NCBI RefSeq assembly: GCF_000153325.1 | Contig: NZ_CH724141.1 | Coordinates: forward strand, 507,185-571,184 | DNA: 64,000 nucleotides | From: Photobacterium sp. SKA34 | GTDB lineage: Bacteria > Pseudomonadota > Gammaproteobacteria > Enterobacterales > Vibrionaceae | Reading direction: 5' to 3' | Shown: one piece after another, positions 9,178 through 18,481 of the stretch | Layout of the letters: each line of letters starts with the position of its first letter | Position numbering within the stretch: the first letter of the stretch is position 1 | Program-made: the position numbers and the translations under genes | The notes under the pieces: model-generated | Told to the model about the DNA's origin: nothing | The model's input: the letters and a program-made list of their open reading frames with translations, nothing else | The model's database searches: none

Positions 9178-9549
9178 TTACTCAGCAGTTGCATCCTTAA
9201 CTGCGTCTTTCATATTATCCGCAGCTTTGCCTGCATCATCTGCCATCTCTTTTGATGCATCAACTGTTTTATCTGCAACTTCATTCGCCGCTTTTGCTGT
9301 ATCGTCAGCAGCCTGCTTTGTGGCATCAACAGCATCATTAGCAGCTGCTTTAGTTGAATCAACAGCATCATCGGCTACAGCTTTAGTTGAATCAACTGCA
9401 TCATTGGCAGCTTCTTTTGTCGAATCAATTACTTGTGTAGCGGTATCTGACGCCTTGTTTTGCATATCTGTTGCGGTTTTATCTGTGCTTTGGTCACAGC
9501 CAACAAGTGCTAAACCAAGAATTGCAGCAACTAATAGTGTTTTTTTCAT
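9178..9549 (-). CDS. lipoprotein with tandem amphipathic repeats (123 aa)
   Basis: MKKTLL leader with lipobox ALVGC at about residues 14-18, then a mature region made almost only of Ala, Asp, Lys, Thr and Val in roughly 11-residue units (DAVDSTKAVAD, DAVDSTKAAAN, DAVDATKQAAD, then diverged copies). The pattern predicts long amphipathic helices, as in LEA-like or apolipoprotein-like proteins. No enzymatic motif is seen. It is probably anchored in the outer membrane. It shares leader and 5' region with the NlpE-like gene and leader with the 255-residue gene. Function unknown; envelope stress or structural spacer roles are guesses. Confidence 0.75.
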   Translation of the reverse strand: MKKTLLVAAILGLALVGCDQSTDKTATDMQNKASDTATQVIDSTKEAANDAVDSTKAVADDAVDSTKAAANDAVDATKQAADDTAKAANEVADKTVDASKEMADDAGKAADNMKDAVKDATAE

Positions 9550-9571
9550 CTTAATCTCCTTAGAAGAAACA

Positions 9572-9611
9572 AGATACCTTGAAACTCACAAGTACGAGTT
9601 TCACGGTATCT
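9572..9611 (-). terminator. long hairpin between two lipoprotein genes
   Basis: AGATACC plus GAAACTC arms (9572-9587) pair with GAGTTTC plus GGTATCT (9596-9611), giving a 16-position stem with few mismatches. On the minus strand it follows the 255-residue gene and lies 22 bases before the next start, so it may act as a partial terminator or a leader structure. Confidence 0.5.
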
Positions 9612-9639
9612 TGCTATAAAATTTGAAATTTTAGGGCGC

Positions 9640-10407
9640 TTAATTTAATACATCTGATGCTTTTTTCTCTAAATCATCAGCAGCATTTTCTGTTTTATCA
9701 ACAGCTGAATCGCTCATTTCAGCGGCTTTATCTTGCGCAGCTTCAGCTGAATCATCGACAGATTTCACTGCTTCATTTGCGGCATTTTTTACGTCATCTT
9801 CTGCCACTGCTGTTTTATCTATTGCAGCATCTTTCATTTCATCCATTGAATGATCTGCAGAACCTTCAGCTGTATTGATCGCATCAGACGCTTCAGTAGC
9901 TTTTTCTTTTGTCTCATCCATTAACGCTTTTGAATCATCAGCAACAGTATCTTTTACTTCTGATACCGAACTATTCATTTCTGAAACTCCCGTAGAAGTC
10001 TTTTCATCAGCTGATGAATTCGTTAAAGAATCTTTCAATTCAGATGCTTTTTCTTTCATAGAATCAAATGAATTATCAACAACTTGCTTTGACTTGTCAA
10101 CCACGTCAGTTGTCTTCTCTTTTACAGAATCAGTCATCTCCGACGCTTTTTGAACCGCTGAATCACTTAATTCAGATGCTTTATCAACCACTTTATTGGT
10201 TTGATCTTTGACTACGTCTGCAGCATCAGACACCGTATCTTTAGTTGCATCTAACGCCGTACCAGATTGTTCCGTCACTTTATCTTTCATTTCAACGGTT
10301 GAATGTTGGGCAGCAGATGTACTATCTGTAGCTGTATCTTGTTTTGCCTGATCACAACCAACTAAAAATAAACCAGCGATAGTCATCGCGATAATTGTTT
10401 TTTTCAT
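9640..10407 (-). CDS. lipoprotein with tandem amphipathic repeats (255 aa)
   Basis: Leader MKKTIIAMTIAGLFLVGC gives a lipoprotein. The mature 237 residues are repeats rich in Lys, Asp, Ser, Ala and Val (KASELSDSAVQ, KASEMTDSVKE, KTTDVVDKSKQ, and so on), with an 11-residue period typical of LEA-like or YtxH-type helices. The C-terminus ends KKASDVLN. It is the first of three lipoproteins in the same orientation. Compared with its 123-residue neighbour it has more Ser and Glu and has diverged further. No homologue with known function is recognised. Confidence 0.75.
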   Translation of the reverse strand: MKKTIIAMTIAGLFLVGCDQAKQDTATDSTSAAQHSTVEMKDKVTEQSGTALDATKDTVSDAADVVKDQTNKVVDKASELSDSAVQKASEMTDSVKEKTTDVVDKSKQVVDNSFDSMKEKASELKDSLTNSSADEKTSTGVSEMNSSVSEVKDTVADDSKALMDETKEKATEASDAINTAEGSADHSMDEMKDAAIDKTAVAEDDVKNAANEAVKSVDDSAEAAQDKAAEMSDSAVDKTENAADDLEKKASDVLN

Positions 10408-10566
10408 ACAAACCCCTGTAACGAATACTGTTTTAATATGACCCTGACAGTATCTATCTACCAGATAAACCTATGTCTTAACGACGTCATTTCCAAGTCA
10501 ATAATAGGTCAATTTATTACTTTTAGGTAAAAAATCTCTTTTAATTCAAGATGGAAAATATAAAAA

Positions 10567-10595
10567 ATGGAAAATAACGTAACATTATTTTCCAT
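10567..10595. repeat. inverted repeat
   Basis: ATGGAAAATAA (10567-10577) and TTATTTTCCAT (10585-10595) pair perfectly around a 7-base loop. It lies 160 bp upstream of the 255-residue lipoprotein gene. It may be a regulatory site or cruciform. Confidence 0.4.
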
Positions 10596-10648
10596 TCTTC
10601 TTAGGAAAGGTAGAGTTTCTCATTAATTGAAAAATTCTAGATTTTGAT

Positions 10649-10679
10649 AATAACTATATCAATATTTAATATAGTTATT
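10649..10679. repeat. inverted repeat
   Basis: AATAACTATAT (10649-10659) and ATATAGTTATT (10669-10679) pair perfectly around a 9-base loop. Together with the repeat at 10567 it gives two AT-rich hairpins within 115 bp. Confidence 0.4.
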
Positions 10680-11060
10680 ACTCGTTGTTTTTTTAAATAT
10701 GGAATAAAATTTTTAACTGATACATAGAATATTATTGTATATCCTAAAAGTTAAGTGCCTTCTTCAGCTATATTTTTCACTACCCTAATAAAATTATCAC
10801 CCTTTACTTAATACTAAAAACCATATACTCCAAATAAATGAGAATAGGCTAATAATATCAATAGATCTAACGAATTAATGATAAATTTTCATTAATAAAA
10901 AATACTTAAAAATTTAATAGCGTATTTTTTATATCCGTTAGTACATATCCTATTGCATAAATAGTAATAATTAAGGCATATATACCCCAAAGCTATAATT
11001 AATATATCATAAACAATAAATCTAATTCACGAATAAAAATACATATAAAAATGAATATAA

Positions 11061-11258
11061 GAACAGCAAAACAGGTATGATACCTGCTACTCAACCTATA
11101 TAAGCATAGCAAATGCAGTGCCCAACAATAATGATTTCTCTATATATTTAGTTGCTGATTACTCCAGAATAGTATTCTTAAGTACTAATACATCCAAACG
11201 CATTACTCATATTGGTAGTGATGAGAATAATAATAATTTAAAAGTTGTAATACCTTAA
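11061..11258 (+). pseudogene. possible gene remnant
   Basis: A 65-codon open frame with no ATG, ending at TAA 11256-11258. The translation has protein-like composition (for example SIYLVADYSRIVFLSTNT) unlike the surrounding AT-rich DNA, and overlaps one hairpin at its 5' end. It could be the C-terminal stub of a lost exported or pilin-like protein. No family is recognised. Confidence 0.25.
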
Positions 11259-11457
11259 AAGTAATGAGTTTGTACTATGAACATATTCAACATCATCTTT
11301 TATTAACGTAATTCATATATTCCTTTTTATATGTGATTTAATATCCATTATTCAGGCAGAAAAATACGTAAGTAGTAATAATTTTATAGTGACGAAAAGA
11401 CTTTACTGCATAGTAATAGATTAAATTTTCAATGTAGATAAATACTTATTACTTTAT

Positions 11458-11796
11458 TTAATAAGCCTTAATATTACAGCCACATGAAATAAGCTCATAC
11501 TCTGTAGGTCCAAACAACTTACATTCTTTTTTAAACAATATAACATCAGAACCTACCGGACAAAAAACACTCGACTTGATAGGTACATTTACTGCTTTTT
11601 CACTGTCTTCTGGAATAACTTTTAGAACTAATTTTCGCTCTCCTGTTTCAAAATTTGAGAACGTTTCTGTTACTTCTCCAGTTACAGAATCAATGTCATA
11701 AGTCTTTTCACCAACGAAAAAAAGAGCCCCAGCCAAACCTGTAAAAGATAGAAACAAAAAGGCAACAAATACCTTTTCATTGCATAACTGACTCAT
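11458..11796 (-). CDS. hypothetical membrane-anchored protein
   Basis: A 112-residue protein with one N-terminal membrane helix (VFVAFLFLSFTGLAGALFF) and a small soluble domain that includes ETGERKLVLKVIPEDSEKAVNVP and three Cys near the C-terminus (FKKECKLFG, ISCGCNIKAY). I chose the ATG at 11796 because AAGGA lies just upstream; the longer frame starts with TTG. No family is recognised. It stands alone between two non-coding stretches, with about 230 bp to the next gene. Confidence 0.55.
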   Translation of the reverse strand: MSQLCNEKVFVAFLFLSFTGLAGALFFVGEKTYDIDSVTGEVTETFSNFETGERKLVLKVIPEDSEKAVNVPIKSSVFCPVGSDVILFKKECKLFGPTEYELISCGCNIKAY

Positions 11797-12023
11797 CAAT
11801 CCTTTTCGCAAAATACCTAATCCTATAGCAAACTCTCTTTGAGCAACGCTCTATAATTTAGCATTTTAGAGCCCTCAAATTAAGCTATTTTATGTATAGG
11901 ATCTTATAAAAAATGAAAATAAATGACATCTCCCTTCAAAAGCTCGTCGTAATATTAGTTTAAATCATTGTTATTAAACGGATAAAAACCATGACACAAA
12001 ATTAACACTGTTTGACATAACCC

Positions 12024-13934
12024 TTACTTTTTTAATGGGAAATGAATGATTTTACCTTCCGCTGTTAAGATTTCTATCACTTTAGGCGTACCATCTGATG
12101 CTAGATATAGCTCTCCTATTGCACTTCGATTCACCAATCGGTGCCCGCCTGCAATATCTGGATCACGCTTTTCAATCAGCAATTTCTTACGCTTGGTAAA
12201 CCAGTTTAACGGTGAATGAGGGCTATATAGTGCTCGATCCATTGCATCACAAAAGCGTAATAAGCGATTAGGGAATTCATTTTTTAAACCACTACACGTG
12301 ATCTGATAAATATGGAATTTACCTTTATGGTTACGAAGCGTTATGTCATAAGCAAAAGAATAATGAACATCGCCAGATAAAATAATAAATTGGGTCGGTG
12401 TTTTGGTATGGGTAAAAATACTCAGTAATGTATTGGCTGAACCCGGGTGTGCCATCCAGTTTTCTGCATCAACGAGCAATGGTTGCCCTATCCATGTCAT
12501 CATTCGTTGCAATGTTTCAATAAACTTTACACCGAACATGGGTGCAGCAGAAACAATAATCACCGCCGGTTCATGTAATAATTCCTGCTGAAACTCAATC
12601 ATGGCTTCCCAATCCATTAACCCTGATGGACGGTTATCATTCGATTCTGAACGCCAACGTCGAGTACGCGTATCTAATACTACCATTTTAGGTGTGGTTG
12701 AAATGGTATAGTGCCATTGTTCAAACTGATTTAAACGCGCGATAAATGCATCTTGTGTTTGATTACAGGGCTTATAAAAATACTGCTTGGCGTCATCAAG
12801 GAAAGGCTGTTCAAATTTCTCTGGTGCATTACCCCATGCCTGACATAGCCAGTAGCTTATGAGCGCATTACCAATAATTCGGCGTGAAAATAAGTTGTTA
12901 AACGCTGCGGTTTCCCAGCGACGATTAAGCATATAATCATCCGTTACATCATGATCATCGAAAATCATATAAGTTGGAATATGTGCAAACAAACGCTGAA
13001 CTTGAGGGAGACCTTGAACGAAATCATCCATAATATGGCTTTCTTCGTGCCATAGTTGCTGCCATTTAGGTGCAATTTGCACCCCACCACAAGTGAAATT
13101 TCGCTTCGAAAAACGCTCGCGATCAATCCAATCCCATAATGTTGGTGACCATACCAGTAAATACATCGCAAAAAATTCACTAAAACTGATTAGATGATTT
13201 TCACATTCTCGCGAGCTAAAAATAGGCACAACACGATCAGGCAATAATTTACCTAACCACGTTTGAGTATCAATATACGTCGGTAATAATTTATCTCGTC
13301 CATATAAATGATAAGGACTCTGATACAAGGCTTCTGTATCTGCAATGTTAGTCTGTTCAAACGTTTCAGAGGGTAAACCTAGCAGTTGGATCACTTGTTC
13401 AATGGCATCAAGTGTAGGACCTGCAACATGATCTGCGTAAATTTGATCACCACTCATCATTAATAAACTTGGGCGTTCAAGAATGGGTTGATCAGCAACT
13501 TTACTATCCGCTGCCACTAAGCTGTCTTTACTTGGATAATGAGGGTTACGACAAGAGCCATGTAAAACATAATCGGCTTTAGTGTTGATCACAATGTTGA
13601 TCATAGATTCATTATCGTAGGTCAATGACGGAATGAAATCGGTTAAAAGCCCTTGCTGGGTATCAAGCTGATAAGCAAGTGGAGTATTAACTGCAAATTC
13701 ACCCTCAAACTGTGCGAGTACAACCCAAGCATGTTTACCGATTTGAATTTGATGTTCATCTGCAATAACGGCTTGATAACAAGGTGTATCATCACCTTGT
13801 TGGTATAAGTAAAAAGTAGCATTCAATCGTTCCGTGGTCGCAAACCATAGTACTAATTGCGTTGCTGTCGCTTTACGTAAAATAGGACCGGCAATAATAA
13901 GTGGTAAGGATGATGCTGGTGCTTCTTTAGACAT
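12024..13934 (-). CDS. PhoD-like alkaline phosphatase/metallophosphatase
   Basis: A 636-residue protein with the PhoD-like metallophosphatase core: HGSCRNPHY, LLMMSGDQIYADHV (metal-binding GDQ), YMIFDDHDVTDDY (DDHD) and FIILSGDVHYSFAYD (GDVH). PhoD enzymes use iron and calcium to cleave phosphomono- or diesters. No signal peptide or Tat motif is visible, so this version looks cytoplasmic, unlike classical PhoD. I use the ATG at 13934 with GAGAAG before it; the longer frame begins with TTG. It stands next to a LysR gene on the same strand. Substrate unknown. Confidence 0.85.
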   Translation of the reverse strand: MSKEAPASSLPLIIAGPILRKATATQLVLWFATTERLNATFYLYQQGDDTPCYQAVIADEHQIQIGKHAWVVLAQFEGEFAVNTPLAYQLDTQQGLLTDFIPSLTYDNESMINIVINTKADYVLHGSCRNPHYPSKDSLVAADSKVADQPILERPSLLMMSGDQIYADHVAGPTLDAIEQVIQLLGLPSETFEQTNIADTEALYQSPYHLYGRDKLLPTYIDTQTWLGKLLPDRVVPIFSSRECENHLISFSEFFAMYLLVWSPTLWDWIDRERFSKRNFTCGGVQIAPKWQQLWHEESHIMDDFVQGLPQVQRLFAHIPTYMIFDDHDVTDDYMLNRRWETAAFNNLFSRRIIGNALISYWLCQAWGNAPEKFEQPFLDDAKQYFYKPCNQTQDAFIARLNQFEQWHYTISTTPKMVVLDTRTRRWRSESNDNRPSGLMDWEAMIEFQQELLHEPAVIIVSAAPMFGVKFIETLQRMMTWIGQPLLVDAENWMAHPGSANTLLSIFTHTKTPTQFIILSGDVHYSFAYDITLRNHKGKFHIYQITCSGLKNEFPNRLLRFCDAMDRALYSPHSPLNWFTKRKKLLIEKRDPDIAGGHRLVNRSAIGELYLASDGTPKVIEILTAEGKIIHFPLKK

Positions 13935-14014
13935 TAACTTCTCAACTCGCGCATAATAATTCAGTGTCAATCACTGCGATACCATCAAAACAACAATAGA
14001 TAATCAGACTTAAC

Positions 14015-14893
14015 CTATTGAGTAAACATTTTCTTTAGTTCTTGCTGAATCCATTTTATAACGGGCCCTGTCGCTCGATCACGGCGTTTAACAACGCCCA
14101 TTTCAATCCATTGCGAAGCGGGAATATTTTCCATCGACAGTTTTACAACACCTTCGGAGAAAAAGTCATACGTAAAAACATGATCAGGCACAAATGCCCA
14201 GCCCATATTTCTTAATACAAACGAGGTGATTGAATAGTAGCTGTCAATTTGCCAATAATTAGCTGATAACGCTTCACTGTGGTGGCGTCCACTTCGATCG
14301 CAAATTAATAGCTGGCGGTGCTGGCTTAATTGCTGCACGGTAGGTGCTGAAATTTGCGCTAATGGATGATTTTCACCCACAATCAGTGATGAGTTAAATT
14401 CACAAATAGGTGTAAATTCTAAACTACTAGGCAAGGTTTTACTGAAAAATAAAATGCCAATATCTGCCATTTCTTCATCGACACGGGTCGCTATATCATC
14501 TTTCGAGCCATTAATAATGGTTAATTTCAATAATGGAAATGTCTCAGAAACACGTTGAAAGAAATCTTCAAAGGCGGTTAATGGTGATGCTTCATCCATT
14601 GCGATGGTCAGGGTAACTTCTTCACCTTGCGTTAACGTCAATGCCCGAGATTGTAACCGTTCACATTGGGCTAATACGACCTTTGCTTCTTCATACATTT
14701 GCTGACCTTCAGGGGTCAGGATCGGTAATCTTGCACTTCGATCGAATAGTTCAAATCCTAAATCTGCTTCTAGGTTACTAATGGAAGTACTGATCCGTGA
14801 CTGTGCTTTTCCTAACCGCCGAGCAGCTGCCGAAAAAGAGCCTTGTTGTACTGAAATAACAAAAGCATTGAGTTGATCTAATGTCCAATCCAT
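14015..14893 (-). CDS. LysR family transcriptional regulator next to MATE pump
   Basis: A 292-residue LysR regulator. The helix-turn-helix covers LDQLNAFVISVQQGSFSAAARRLGKAQSRISTSISNLE (residues 5-42), with an effector domain after about residue 90. It is divergent from the MATE transporter gene 106 bp away, so control of that efflux gene is the simplest reading. The PhoD-like gene lies downstream by 80 bp on the same strand. Confidence 0.88.
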   Translation of the reverse strand: MDWTLDQLNAFVISVQQGSFSAAARRLGKAQSRISTSISNLEADLGFELFDRSARLPILTPEGQQMYEEAKVVLAQCERLQSRALTLTQGEEVTLTIAMDEASPLTAFEDFFQRVSETFPLLKLTIINGSKDDIATRVDEEMADIGILFFSKTLPSSLEFTPICEFNSSLIVGENHPLAQISAPTVQQLSQHRQLLICDRSGRHHSEALSANYWQIDSYYSITSFVLRNMGWAFVPDHVFTYDFFSEGVVKLSMENIPASQWIEMGVVKRRDRATGPVIKWIQQELKKMFTQ

Positions 14894-14914
14894 AAATCAA
14901 TCCATCCGATAATC

Positions 14915-14929
14915 AGATATATAATATCT
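14915..14929. promoter_or_regulatory. palindrome between LysR and MATE genes
   Basis: AGATAT-ATA-ATATCT, perfect 6-base arms, in the 106-bp divergent intergenic region. It is a candidate LysR site. Confidence 0.35.
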
Positions 14930-14999
14930 TTGAGCAATCTAATATTCGGAGATAATACAGCGATTCCCACCAACTGAATAGTCGTGGGTCGACCATTTT

Positions 15000-16388
15000 A
15001 TGAGAATATTTATGCACAGTAATGAACCGATGTCGTTGTCGAGCAATATATCTAAAAATTTTTGGCGTTATACCATCCCTTCAATTGCGGCAATGATGGT
15101 TAATGGGCTCTATCAAATTGTTGATGGGATCTTTGTCGGCCACTACGTTGGCTACCAAGGCTTAGCCGCAATTAATATGGCATGGCCGATAACATTCGTA
15201 TTATCAGGTTTAGGCTTGATGATTGGTATTGGTAGCGGGACGCTAATTTCAATCGCCCGCGGTGAGCAAAATCAGCGTAATGCTCAGCGCGCTTTTAATA
15301 CCGGCTTGATCCTAACTTTTATCATTGGCTGTCTTTCATTTACTGCGTTTACATTTTTTGGCGACTATTTTTTACAACTTCAAGGTGCCCAACAAAACAT
15401 TAAGCACCTTGCTTTAGACTATGTTTCTACTTTTGGTAATGCTGCCTTTATTACTGTCTTAGCAGGCGCAATGCCGATGTTGATCCGAAATGATGACAGC
15501 CCGAAAATCGCAACAACGTTATTAGTAATAGGCGCACTGACCAATATTCTTCTTGATTATGTATTTTTGGGGTTAATGGGTTGGGAATTAAAAGGTGCCG
15601 CGATTGCTACGTTGATCGCACAGGGTATTAGTTGTGTTGGTGGCTTAATCTATTTTTGCTCTCAATACTCAACTTTAAAGCTAAAAATTTTACTGCCTGA
15701 TTTTTCATTGTCAGAAAGTAAAAAGATCATGGTTTTAGGCTCATCAGCACTGATCATGTACCTCTATGGTAGTTTTGTTGTCGCATTACACAATTATCAA
15801 TTCATGATATATGGCACAGAATTAACTGTTGGCGCTTTTGCTATTGTCGGCTACATGATGACGATGTACTACTTGGTCGCAGAAGGTATTGGTGAAGGTT
15901 TGCAACCGCCAGTGAGTTACTACTACGGTGCGAAACAACCTCAACATATAAGACAAACATTAATTTTAGCAATGAAGACGACGGTGATTGCAGGTATCGC
16001 TTGGTTCTTGTTACTGACGAGCTTCCCATCAACCTTGATCAGTTTGTTTAACAGCAACAACAGTGCACTGACATTAGAAGCGACCCAAGGTATTCGTTTA
16101 CATCTGTTTGCAATGTTTTTAGATGGCTTTATTGTCTTGGCAACAATGTACTTTATGTCGGTGAATCAAGCGTCAAAAGCATTGGTGATTTCAATTAGTA
16201 ACATGCTAATACAACTGCCGTTTTTGTATTTCTTACCGAAATTACTTGGCGTTGTTGGTGTATGGTTAACTATGCCAGTATCCACTATGGTATTGAGCTG
16301 TATTGTTGCGGTTATTGTTTCGCATGATATCAATAAGCGCTGTAAACCGCTTGATTCAATAGAGAACCAAGCACCCTTGATCGATTAA
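15000..16388 (+). CDS. MATE family multidrug efflux transporter
   Basis: A 462-residue protein with 12 predicted membrane helices in two similar halves. Typical MATE features are the N-terminal FWRYTIPSIAAMMVNGLYQIVDGIFVGHYVG and the second-half VGYMMTMYYLVAEGIGEGLQPPVSYYYGA. Members export cationic drugs with sodium or protons. In the DinF/VmrA-like subfamily substrates vary, and none can be assigned here. No clear Shine-Dalgarno precedes the ATG at 15000, and internal ATGs at 15012 or 15030 are possible starts. A clean terminator follows. Confidence 0.9.
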   Translation: MRIFMHSNEPMSLSSNISKNFWRYTIPSIAAMMVNGLYQIVDGIFVGHYVGYQGLAAINMAWPITFVLSGLGLMIGIGSGTLISIARGEQNQRNAQRAFNTGLILTFIIGCLSFTAFTFFGDYFLQLQGAQQNIKHLALDYVSTFGNAAFITVLAGAMPMLIRNDDSPKIATTLLVIGALTNILLDYVFLGLMGWELKGAAIATLIAQGISCVGGLIYFCSQYSTLKLKILLPDFSLSESKKIMVLGSSALIMYLYGSFVVALHNYQFMIYGTELTVGAFAIVGYMMTMYYLVAEGIGEGLQPPVSYYYGAKQPQHIRQTLILAMKTTVIAGIAWFLLLTSFPSTLISLFNSNNSALTLEATQGIRLHLFAMFLDGFIVLATMYFMSVNQASKALVISISNMLIQLPFLYFLPKLLGVVGVWLTMPVSTMVLSCIVAVIVSHDINKRCKPLDSIENQAPLID

Positions 16389-16411
16389 TAAGTAAATCAA
16401 TCGGCAATATA

Positions 16412-16456
16412 AAACGCATCAGATCGATAACCGCTCTGATGCGTTTGATTTTTAAC
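16412..16456 (+). terminator. terminator after MATE gene
   Basis: AAACGCATCAGA (16412-16423) pairs perfectly with TCTGATGCGTTT (16435-16446), followed by GATTTTTAAC. Confidence 0.85.
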
Positions 16457-16487
16457 TACAAATTTTTAAACCTATTTAAGGCCAGGT

Positions 16488-17147
16488 TTAAGACAGTGTT
16501 TGTTTTATCCATGCTGAAATATCCTCAATTTGAGGCATGCAAACCTGATGCTCCATTGGGTATGTACGCCAGTGCGGTTTAAATCCCGCTTTAATAACAT
16601 CATCTCGTGCCATTTCACCTAATGTAGGAATAACAACGGGATCATAAGAGCCATGCATAATTTCAATCGGCATATTACGATTCACATCGCTATATTGGAT
16701 GATCTCTGCGGTTGGAAAATAGGTTGATAATGCTAATATTCCCGCTAATGGCTTGGAGTAACTTAATCCTGCTTGATAAACTACAGCACCACCTTGTGAA
16801 AATCCCGCAAGAATAATGCGTTCAGAAGGAATGCCACGACTAATTTCACGCTCGACAAGATCTATTACCTTTTGAGCTGATTCCATCAGTTGTGCTTCAT
16901 TAATTTTACGAGATGTATCTAATGAAATAATGTCATACCATGCTGGCATTAACACATTACCGTTGATCGTTACATTTAACGTTGGCGAATGAGGAAAAAT
17001 AAAGCGTATTGGCGATGTTTCTTCTAACTGTAAATGCGGTAACAAAGCCTCAAAATCATGTCCATTTGATCCTAAGCCATGTAACCAAATAACACTGGCT
17101 GTCGCGGGAACATTTGGTTCTATTTCAACACTCGCTAAATAATCCAT
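16488..17147 (-). CDS. alpha/beta hydrolase (phospholipase/carboxylesterase family)
   Basis: A 219-residue esterase of the acyl-protein thioesterase/carboxylesterase family. SVIWLHGLGSNGHDFE forms the oxyanion side. GFSQGG carries the nucleophile Ser117, GSYDPVV the acid Asp169, and MEHQV the base His200. No signal peptide, so cytoplasmic. I start at the ATG at 17147 preceded by AAGGATAGGA; ten extra residues upstream lack a ribosome site. It follows the sugar-binding protein gene by 37 bp and may be cotranscribed with that sensor module. Confidence 0.88.
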   Translation of the reverse strand: MDYLASVEIEPNVPATASVIWLHGLGSNGHDFEALLPHLQLEETSPIRFIFPHSPTLNVTINGNVLMPAWYDIISLDTSRKINEAQLMESAQKVIDLVEREISRGIPSERIILAGFSQGGAVVYQAGLSYSKPLAGILALSTYFPTAEIIQYSDVNRNMPIEIMHGSYDPVVIPTLGEMARDDVIKAGFKPHWRTYPMEHQVCMPQIEDISAWIKQTLS

Positions 17148-17184
17148 TTTCCTATCCTTATTATTTTCCAAATACATACGTCTA

Positions 17185-18456
17185 TTACATCGCGGATTTT
17201 ACTGCGCGAGATAAGCGAACAGCTGCCATTTTTGGATCCGCGCTTGGATCATCAAAGAAACGACTTACAACATCAATGATTGCACTTTGAACATCACTGG
17301 ATGTAGCTAAATTATGTGAAAAACTGGGTACAAGTGCATTGTTTTTTGCTGCAAACTTAAATGCTTTCATTGAGGCTAATGAACAAGAATCAAATCCCTT
17401 TAAAGATACATCCTTACGGATCGGGATTGAGCCTTTATCTAAACTAAATTCTCGTTGAAATGACTTTGTTAATAGTATTTGAGCTAAATCTTGTTGTGCC
17501 ATCTCATCTGCTTTATTACTTTTTAACTTAAAGAAAGTAATGGTATCAAGATTATAAGAAAACATACCTTGTGTTCCCGGTACTGGTACACATAAGTAAT
17601 CTTTACCTGCTATTCTGTGCTCGCTAGTAAACTCACCTTTTGCCCAATCTCCCATTATTTGCATTGCGGCTTTGTCATGCATAAGCATTTCAGTTGCTTG
17701 GTTCCAGCGACGCCCTTTTGCATTTGGATCTATATACTCTCGCATCTTTTTGAACTGACGAAAAACCTCAACCATTTTATCGCTACTAAGCTCTGTTAAA
17801 TCTAAATCAACAAACGCTTTCGCATAATCTTTTGCACCAAGTACACTTAACGCCACCGCTTCGAATAAAGTAGCATCTTGCCAAGATTCCCCACCATGAG
17901 CTAATGGGATGTAACCTGCCGCTTTGATTTTATCGGCCGCCACGTAAAATTCAGTTAATGTTGTGGGTACTTTTGCGCCTGCAAGTTTAAAGATATGTGG
18001 ATTAATCCAGAGCCAATTGACCCGATGTAATGTTACAGGTACAGCAACATAATGACCTTCATATTTTATCAACTGAAGATCATTAACTATTTGCTCCACC
18101 TCAGGTAATAACACGTTATCCCACTGCTCTTGCTCTGCAATCTTATTAAGTGATGTCAGAAAACCTAAGCGTCCCCACTCTTGAATATCTTGTCCTTTTA
18201 ACTGTGCAGCTGTGGGTGGATTGCCCGATATTGCGCGCATTTTTAGGACTGTCATCGCACTTTGACCACCACCACCTGCAATGGCGAAATTTTTCCAGTG
18301 ATGCCCTTCCGCCTCCATTTTCTCTTTTAAAACTTGAACAGCTTTAGATTCACCTTTTGATGTCCACCAATGCAACACTTCAACAGTACCTCCTGCAAAA
18401 GTTGGCTGACAAACAAGCAGTAATAAGGCGTAGAGACTCCATTGCTTGATATTCAT
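17185..18456 (-). CDS. periplasmic sugar-binding protein, GtsA-like, without permeases
   Basis: A 423-residue extracellular solute-binding protein of family 1. The signal peptide (MNIKQWSLYALLLLVCQPTFAGG) is followed by GTVEVLHWWTSKGESKAV, IAGGGGQSAMTVLKMRAISGNPP and LKGQDIQEWGRLG, strikingly like GtsA, the glucose/mannose-binding protein of Pseudomonas. No ABC permease or ATPase gene accompanies it. It sits directly downstream of a histidine kinase, 25 bp apart, so I infer a sensing role (ligand delivery to the kinase), although it could share permeases encoded elsewhere. Confidence 0.85.
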   Translation of the reverse strand: MNIKQWSLYALLLLVCQPTFAGGTVEVLHWWTSKGESKAVQVLKEKMEAEGHHWKNFAIAGGGGQSAMTVLKMRAISGNPPTAAQLKGQDIQEWGRLGFLTSLNKIAEQEQWDNVLLPEVEQIVNDLQLIKYEGHYVAVPVTLHRVNWLWINPHIFKLAGAKVPTTLTEFYVAADKIKAAGYIPLAHGGESWQDATLFEAVALSVLGAKDYAKAFVDLDLTELSSDKMVEVFRQFKKMREYIDPNAKGRRWNQATEMLMHDKAAMQIMGDWAKGEFTSEHRIAGKDYLCVPVPGTQGMFSYNLDTITFFKLKSNKADEMAQQDLAQILLTKSFQREFSLDKGSIPIRKDVSLKGFDSCSLASMKAFKFAAKNNALVPSFSHNLATSSDVQSAIIDVVSRFFDDPSADPKMAAVRLSRAVKSAM

Positions 18457-18481
18457 TTTTACCTTAGATCTGACAATAACA

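Larger units (their letters stand above)
10408..11457. other. 1-kb AT-rich intergenic region
   Basis: No confident gene. It holds the upstream region of the 255-residue lipoprotein gene, two perfect AT-rich hairpins (10567-10595, 11-bp arms; 10649-10679, 11-bp arms), a small CAGGTA-TGA-TACCTG hairpin (11072-11086), and an open frame without a start codon at 11061-11258. Confidence 0.6.

Noticed and set aside
9227..9619. 130-codon open frame opposite the 123-residue lipoprotein
   Set aside because: It mirrors the Ala/Asp/Ser-rich repeats of the real gene on the other strand; no ribosome site or signal.
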